A program made the translations under genes and the position numbers. A stretch of DNA of 64,000 nucleotides from the NCBI GenBank assembly GCA_963978895.1, contig OZ022244.1:22103492-22167491 (forward strand). The letters run 5' to 3'. How positions within the stretch are numbered: the stretch's first letter is position 1; every line of letters begins with the position of its first letter. Origin of the DNA: Erpobdella octoculata. Taxonomy: Eukaryota; Annelida; Clitellata; Hirudinida; Erpobdellidae. The notes below the pieces were generated by a model. The model ran no database searches. It was not told where the DNA came from and saw nothing but the letters and a program-made list of their open reading frames with translations. Below, in pieces: positions 55,701-64,000 of the stretch.

Positions 55701-56345
55701 TATACGGGTTTTCTGGAATGTTTTTGTAATTTATTCAAAAATAAAAAAATAAAACATTCATGTCTGTCTTTTTAAATGCTTTTATTTAACTTCCCTCGTC
55801 TCTCAGTTTGTTTGTTTGATTGTTTGTGTGTGGTGATCAAATATTAGAAACAAAAATTCACCCACTTTTCGACCACCTAGAGATTTAAGACTTTCAGGAG
55901 AGCTTTATTCTGGATGACAATACATGAATTTAATGTTTGCGACATGAATTAGGCCTTTAATCAATTAAAATTAATCAAATTAAATTAATACCTGCCCTCT
56001 AGCGACTGTAATAAACTAATCAAGTTGTTTATTAAATTGTCGCCAGAGGTTCAAAATAATTAAACAGTACGAATGTTTATTTATAAGTTGCCAGAGGTTC
56101 AACATAATTAACAAGATTGAGCGTAATGGTTGGTTTAGTTTAGATTCAAAAACTTTAACTCGTTGACTCAGATAAAGAGGCAAATAAAAGCTTTTTTTAA
56201 TTTATTTTTAAAATAACTTCACCACAGTGTTATTAATTTAACATCACCGTACGGAAATTGCTTAAACGAAAAACAGCTCTTGTATAAATATTTTCTTACA
56301 CGTTTTATTAAACTGATTTATGCAAAAATAAACTAAAAAATCAAG
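55701..56345. other. AT-rich interval with a short duplicated GTCGCCAGAGGTTCAAAATA motif
   Basis: TTGCCAGAGGTTCAACATAATTAA at about 56088 repeats text at about 56040. AATAAAAC at about 56310 on the minus strand may be the UBXN7 polyadenylation signal. Confidence 0.4.
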
Positions 56346-56353
56346 CAATAAAA

Positions 56354-57412
56354 TTAGGCCAAGTGAGCAAAAACAGTTTCACACGGATAGAGTTTTGCAT
56401 CAGCAAGTGTAACTTTTTCACAATCGCTAATGTCAATAACTCTTCGAGGAAAGTTTGTAAACAATTGAATTTCTTCTTTGTAACCTTTTTCCTTAATAAA
56501 AAGCAACAATGATTTTAGTTTTGCAGAGCAGGGCCATTCAAGAATTTGTCTTTTTCCACATGGCAACCTCAGCAGTATCTTCGATATGGGATCACTGTTT
56601 GATCCAAGATACATCTCGTGAGTTTCTTCTGGCTCATTGACGACCGATGGACAAGTCTCATTAATTTCTTCATCACTTTCCGAGTTCTCATCTACGCATG
56701 ATGAGTTATCTGTATCAACCGAACAATCACTAATTTCTTCTTCATTTTCTAATGTAGCAGTATTGAAATCTTCCAAATCATCACCTGGAGTTTTATATTT
56801 CTGAAGAAAGTATTTTGTATACTCCATAAACTCTTCAGCGTTTTTGCCTTTAAATTCTTCTTGTTTTTCGCCACACACAGGATGAAGAATTGCAACATAT
56901 GGCCAAGAGGTAACATTATAAAATTGACTGTACCACTTTCCTTCTTTACTGGTAGAACTAACTTGCCAAAGTATATAGTTTTGCTTTACTACTTCTTTTA
57001 CATCAGCGTTTCCCCAGAGATCTCTGTTCAGTTCAGTGCAGGAAACTTCGGCCATGTTTTAAATATTTACAATAAGCCATTTGTTTTCACAGGTGCCCTT
57101 ATCCATCACGTCACGAAATGACCCGAAAGAAATAATATCATTTGGTGCGTCATTTATCGAATCGTCATTTTCTCCATCATTTTCCCGTAATTCCCCAGGA
57201 TTATAATATTCGAACTCATCAATAATTCTTTCTACTCTTTGTGGAATAGGAGCTCGAACACCATCATGATCAAAAGCTTGTTCTCTTGATGATGTGTCAA
57301 AGTAGAATCCAACGGCCCTTGTAATGTCACCAGCGCTCCTTTCTAAAAACTGTCTTGCTTCACTGTTCGTAACTCCTGTTATGTTACAGAACTGCTCAAT
57401 GGCTGAGTCCAT
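56354..57412 (-). pseudogene. UBXN7: UBXN7-like UBA-UAS-UBX protein, intronless, one premature stop
   Basis: UBXN7-type proteins are adaptors that link p97/VCP to ubiquitin ligases. From ATG at 57412-57410: UBA (IEQFCNITGVTNSEARQFLE, AGDITRAVGFYFDTSSREQA), linker (SFGSFRDVMDKGTCENKWLI), UAS thioredoxin-like domain (SCTELNRDLWGNADVKEVVK, ILWQVSSTSKEGKWYSQFYN, YVAILHPVCG) and a C-terminal UBX domain (KILLRLPCGKRQILEWPCSA, LLLFIKEKGYKEEIQLFTNF, PRRVIDISDC ... ETVFAHLA). All domains are in the order of the family and in one exon. A TAA at 57058-57056 replaces the CAA seen at the same site in the plus-strand copies, splitting the frame in two. An intronless retrocopy with a nonsense mutation is likely; a polymorphism, sequencing error or readthrough cannot be excluded. 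Confidence 0.85.
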
Positions 57413-57479
57413 AGTTTCAAAATTACTTATAATTGTTTTAAATATAAAGCCCAAACAGCTTATTTAAATAAAAATTGTT

Positions 57480-58705
57480 TTTTTTTTTTTTTTTTTTTTA
57501 TTATAGTTTATAGTCTTTTACACCATGTGTTTTAAGACGCGAAAAGAAAATCAAAATGAAAAAAATACTTATTTACACTAAATAATTTTTCTCTATATTT
57601 ACAGTTCTTTAGGATTATTTTGTATCCATTTATAGATGATGTCGTGGCATATTTCCGAGTTCAGTATGGTTTGGAGTGTAGTTGGTTTTTGGATCCTTTT
57701 ACAAAAGTTCCCAAGTTCCATTCCTAGTTGTGTCGTTTCTTCGCAGTGCAGCAACCAGTGCTCGATTGTTTCCTCTGTTCCGCAGGTTTCGCACAAACCT
57801 GTCTCATGAAGATTCATTCTCTTCAAATTTTGTTTCAGCCGACACTTTCCAAGTCGGAGTCGGGAAATGATGACTTCCTTTTTTCTGTTTGTTGTCTTGA
57901 ATTTAATTTTATTTGAGACTTTTTTTTCGAGAGACCAGTAGTGTCGACTTTCTTGAGCAGAGTCCCATCTGGTCTGCCATTCGTTCAAAAGCTCTCTGCG
58001 TATTGTTCTTTTTATGTCAAATATCTCTGGCATAATCTCAATCTCTATTTCGGGATGTTTGGTGGCTTCTTTGGCAAGGCAGTCTGCCATTTCATTTCCA
58101 CGTATGCCCACGTGGCTAGGTACCCAAATCAGGGTAATTGTTTTCCCTTCTTTTGAGAGGTTGGATGCTAGTGTTAGGACTGATTCCACAAGAGCAGATT
58201 TTTGAGCATTTGCGGAATTTTTCAATGATATCATAGAGCTATATGAATCCGTAAATAGGGCTATTTTATGTGGACCGTCTGGTTGTGCCATCCACTCCAA
58301 GCCGCATTTTATAGCTGTTAGCTCAGCCGTATAAATACTAACGTCATTCGTGACTCTCTTAGCTATTTTCATATCTTTTTCCGGGATATAAATTCCCACA
58401 GCTGCTACATTGTCTATCTTAGATGCATCTGTGTACATATGTGTCGAATCTGTATATGTAGCAATCAGTTCCTTAGCTCTTTGGACAATTGACGTATCAT
58501 CCTTCTTTAACCCCACCAGCCCTTCGTTAAAAAGAGGTGGAATAAGTTTCCATGGTGGAGTTAGAGAAGGAGTTAAGGGGACTGGATTGAATTTGTCAAC
58601 TATTTTGTTCAATGCCGCTGTTCTTTTGGCTGCTGGATGTTCAGCTTCTTTCACTTTTCTGTGAAAGAACCATCGCCATTTAACCCCTTCTTGTCCTCTG
58701 GGGGG
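57480..58705 (-). mobile_element. RNase H LINE, 5'-truncated copy with 12-bp TSD
   Basis: Poly-T on the plus strand at 57478-57499 is the A-tail. Flanks are identical: ataaaaattgtt at 57468-57479 and 58706-58717. It covers only the last 1.2 kb of the family (from [14 protein letters not shown] onward). Very similar to the copy at 9173-14029, so both are young. Inserted just upstream of the UBXN7-like gene, in the same orientation. Confidence 0.9.
57599..58705 (-). pseudogene. LINE ORF2 C-terminus: RNase H domain and CCHC-like motif
   Basis: One uninterrupted frame. RNase H residues: D in [10 protein letters not shown] in [15 protein letters not shown] in LFTDSYSSM, and [18 protein letters not shown]. 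Then the conserved [12 protein letters not shown] (the Gln codon is TAA in the other copy) and [17 protein letters not shown]. The frame appears to extend upstream to 58930 only because it runs through microsatellite. No RT domain, so no autonomous function. Confidence 0.9.
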
Positions 58706-58754
58706 ATAAAAATTGTTATTAGAAACCCCATGAGCTTCATAACAAGGAAACTCG

Positions 58755-58960
<206 letters not shown>

Positions 58961-59168
58961 ATGTTTGTATATATGTTAATGTCCTTTATGCATTGCTACA
59001 CCATTCATCCGATCGTAATGAAATTTTCACACAACCTTGAGAGTCAAGGGGAATCAAATATAAAAAAAAAAATATTTGAAATTTTTTTTTCTATATTTGA
59101 TTCCCCTTGGCTCACAAGGTTGTGTGAAAATTTCATTACAATCGGATGAATGGTGTAGCAAGGCATAA

Positions 59169-59236
<68 letters not shown>

Positions 59237-59245
59237 CAAACATTC

Positions 59246-59250
<5 letters not shown>
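58961..59250. mobile_element. Palindromic (foldback) element, about 83-bp arms
   Basis: 58980-59062 (GTCCTTTATGCATTGCTACA, then CCATTCATCCGATCGTAATG and ACAACCTTGAGAGTC) is inverted at 59092-59174 with a few changes, around an A/T loop of about 30 bp. The inverted similarity extends through (TA)n to AATGAATGTTTGTATATATG at 58967 and its inverse at 59235-59250. Would form a near-perfect hairpin. Confidence 0.9.
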
Positions 59251-59279
<29 letters not shown>

Positions 59280-59284
59280 ATATA

Positions 59285-62088
<2,804 letters not shown>

Positions 62089-62094
62089 ATATAT

Positions 62095-62766
62095 ATAAAA
62101 ATGAATGTTTGTATATATGTATATATGTATATATGTTAATGTCCTTTATGCATTGCTACACCATTCATCCGATCGTAATGAAATTTTCACACAACCTTGA
62201 GAGTCAATGGGAGTCAAAAATAAAAAAAAAATTTTTGAAATCCGTCACAAAATGAGCGGAGCGGAGCGGGTGAGCGAGCGGGAACTATATATATATGTAT
62301 GTGCGTATGTATGTGTATGTATGTATGTGTATGTGCATGTATGTGTGTCTGTGTGTGTGTTTATGTATGCACTAGCGGAGATACCCGGCGTTGCCCAGGT
62401 TTTTTAGAGGTTTTTCTAATGTTTGTCTCTTTCTCTCCCATTTCCTTTCCCACCTGCTTTCCCACTCCTGTTCGCTTTCCCGTTTTCGGTCGTTTTCCCG
62501 CTGCCGGTCGCTTTCCCGCTCCCGGTTAGTTTGTCTATTATAGAAACGGGAAAGCGACCCGGAACGGACAGCGAGTGGGAGCGGGAATGCGACACGGTAC
62601 GGACAGCGAGCGGGAGCGGGAATGCGACCGGCAGCGGGAAAACGACCGAAAACGGGAAAGCGAACAGGAGTGGGAAAGCAGGTGGGAAAGGAAACGGGAG
62701 AGAAAGAGACAAACATTAGAAAAACCTCTAAAAAACCCGGGCAACGCCGGGTATCTCCGCTAGTAT
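62095..62766. mobile_element. Composite inverted-repeat element 3, with a 392-bp near-perfect palindrome
   Basis: Leader as in elements 1 and 2 (62100-62290). Then 62372-62523 (CTAGCGGAGATACCCGGCGT ... CTTTCCCGCTCCCGG) is inverted at about 62612-62763 with about three mismatches over 150 bp, around a GC-rich centre. This is the simplest form of the family and probably shows its basic structure: two inverted copies of a 150-bp unit. Confidence 0.85.
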
Positions 62767-63250
62767 ATATATATATATATATATATGAGATGGCTTTATG
62801 AATTTATTTTAATTTACTATTCATTTGTACAAGCTGAACAGAATAAGAGTCTCATTAGTAACTGCCAATGATTTGTTAGAATTGAATCCAGTAACTGAAC
62901 ATTTTGTACTTTTGCTCAAACAGGTTTATGGTAAGCTCACACATTTGGAAATAGAATGGATAAGGTTATCTTAGTCAGAAGTAAATAGTTGTATAAGCTG
63001 CACATAATAAACAGCTGTTGGAATTAAAGTTTTGCTGTTGTCTTACTTTTTTAAACAGATTTTAATAACTGGCAAAACAATAAATGCAAAAAAAGAGTCA
63101 AAACATATTTGTCATTAATTACAAACTATAACTAGTTGAAAATTAAATTTTTTTTTAAACTAAGGATAGTATTTAGCCTGATGGCTCCTGCCAAGAACTT
63201 CCACATTAGTTATTGCAAACTGGAGACTGTACAGTGCCCGGCGCTTTGGG
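62767..63250. other. (TA) tail and AT-rich 3' flank
   Basis: A short TA run (62764-62786), then AT-rich sequence with no recognised feature; may be the 3' flank of the SWIM gene on the minus strand. Confidence 0.4.
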
Positions 63251-63260
63251 AATTACATTG

Positions 63261-64000
63261 CTATATCCACAATTTAAAAATCTTTTTGGGACAATAACCA
63301 TGCTCAACAACAAAAGATGACTTAGGTGGTTGACCGAGATAGCACCGTTCACGACAGCCTACTGCCATTTTGCGTCGTGCCACTGCTGTTGAATAAGCAC
63401 CAAGTGTCTTTCCAGACTGTGCTGCTTTGCTGCCCATTGTATTTGCCAAAGCAGATACAATTTTTGCATTGCTGCTATTTCTCATTGCCTTCTTCCACGA
63501 TTTCACAGCTGGTCCTACAGTGGCAGGGTCAGAGTGATACAAGTTCTTCAATTTCTTCAAAATGTCTTCGATTTCATCTAACACAGCAGGATCTGGTAAT
63601 TGCTTCGATTCAGAAATATCAACTTCCATTGACTCATTTTGTGATGAATCAATGGAAACTTCAGCATTTTTAGTTGGTTCGACTGACTTATTCCTGATAT
63701 TGCATCTGATGAAGTTGTGAAGAAATCAAACCAGCTGATTGGCTTTTTAACATCTCCAATTGCAACAATGTATAAAATGCGACGCATTTCTGGGTTTGTG
63801 ATTAGCATAAAGTTCTGATAGGAAAAGCGAAAAAACATTCATAACGACAAACCTTTGCTTGCAGGGTCCACCAGTCTCAACAACAAAACAAGTGCAGCAG
63901 CCAATGCTCATGTTGTTGACGGTGTAAATAACATTTCGGCGGTGCTCACTGGGGACTTCATATGTGTCTTCTTTAAGATGACGTACCTGTTTGAGGTCAA
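63261..64000 (-). pseudogene. SWIM zinc-finger protein, C-terminal part, probably decayed
   Basis: Minus strand. The first block (about 63986-63853) reads YEVPSEHRRNVIYTVNNMSI and GCCTCFVVETGGPCKQ, matching a SWIM finger (CxC, then CxH) except that the final His is absent. After an AG at 63815 the next block reads ITNPEMRRILYIVAIGDVKK and PISWFDFF. A frame change near 63690 leads to QLPDPAVLDEIEDILKKLKN, NAKIVSALANTMGSKAAQSG, STAVARRK and GQPPKSSFVVEHGYCPKKI, stop at 63263-63261. Similar SWIM-bearing proteins are numerous in invertebrate genomes, some tied to MULE-like transposons. The missing His, the frame change and splice phases that do not match point to a pseudogene, though an extra small exon could explain part. 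The gene runs out of the window. Confidence 0.55.

Overview
The window is AT-rich animal nuclear DNA. The evidence is a multi-exon GT-AG gene for the splicing factor U2AF1 (minus strand, 15.3-17.1 kb), a UBXN7-like gene (minus, 56.3-57.4 kb), fragments of metazoan nuclear genes (TFIIB, an MTA/NuRD-type BAH domain, an RPB1 CTD-like tail), non-LTR retrotransposons, hAT, Merlin and TA-flanked DNA transposons, and long (TA)n/(CA)n/(TATG)n microsatellites. I would say a non-vertebrate metazoan; I cannot name the phylum from sequence alone. Nothing bacterial or viral is present. Only U2AF1, and possibly UBXN7, look like ordinary host genes. Most long open frames are mobile-element genes, captured exon fragments or microsatellite translations.

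Layout. 0-8 kb: mostly non-coding, with a LINE tail relic and a 1.85-kb hAT-like element (5918-7771) filled with a GGGCCC-rich minisatellite. 8.5-14.4 kb: a CR1/L2 LINE relic, then a fragment coding for RNA polymerase II CTD-like heptads that is split by a 4.86-kb RNase H-bearing LINE, itself joined to a SINE and bounded by an 11-bp target duplication. 14.8-19 kb: a hairpin element, U2AF1 with a 34-bp minisatellite in one intron, then PIF1/Helitron-helicase and hAT relics. 20-24.8 kb: repeats and broken, rearranged UBXN7 copies, one split by a 1.6-kb repeat. 24.8-30 kb: a near-identical tandem array (266/379/266/309-bp monomers in a 1,220-bp higher-order unit) made of TFIIB cyclin-fold and MTA-type BAH coding pieces, ending in an open frame that fuses the BAH piece to a hAT dimerisation domain. 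30-37.7 kb: an RLE-type (R2/NeSL-like) LINE whose reverse transcriptase is split by several TFIIB-like exon copies, with a 2,902-bp tandem duplication. 41.5-49 kb: a CXC-domain gene fragment, a second R2-like LINE, the other half of the hAT element, a second copy of the first R2-like LINE, and a Merlin transposase. 49.5-55.7 kb: nested DNA transposons. 56-58.7 kb: the UBXN7-like gene with a 5'-truncated copy of the RNase H LINE beside it. 58.7-62.8 kb: palindromic (foldback) elements with an 18-bp minisatellite. 63.2-64 kb: the decayed end of a SWIM zinc-finger gene.

The most unusual signal is the 21.8-49 kb block. Coding pieces of at least three transcription or chromatin-related genes (TFIIB, MTA-type BAH, UBXN7) have been cut, permuted, joined to one another and to hAT, R2-like and Merlin sequence, and amplified in tandem with almost no divergence. 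Whether this is recent germline amplification (an exon-shuffling array) or partly an assembly effect has to be settled with long reads. Throughout, family names rest on motif recognition by eye; no database search was run.
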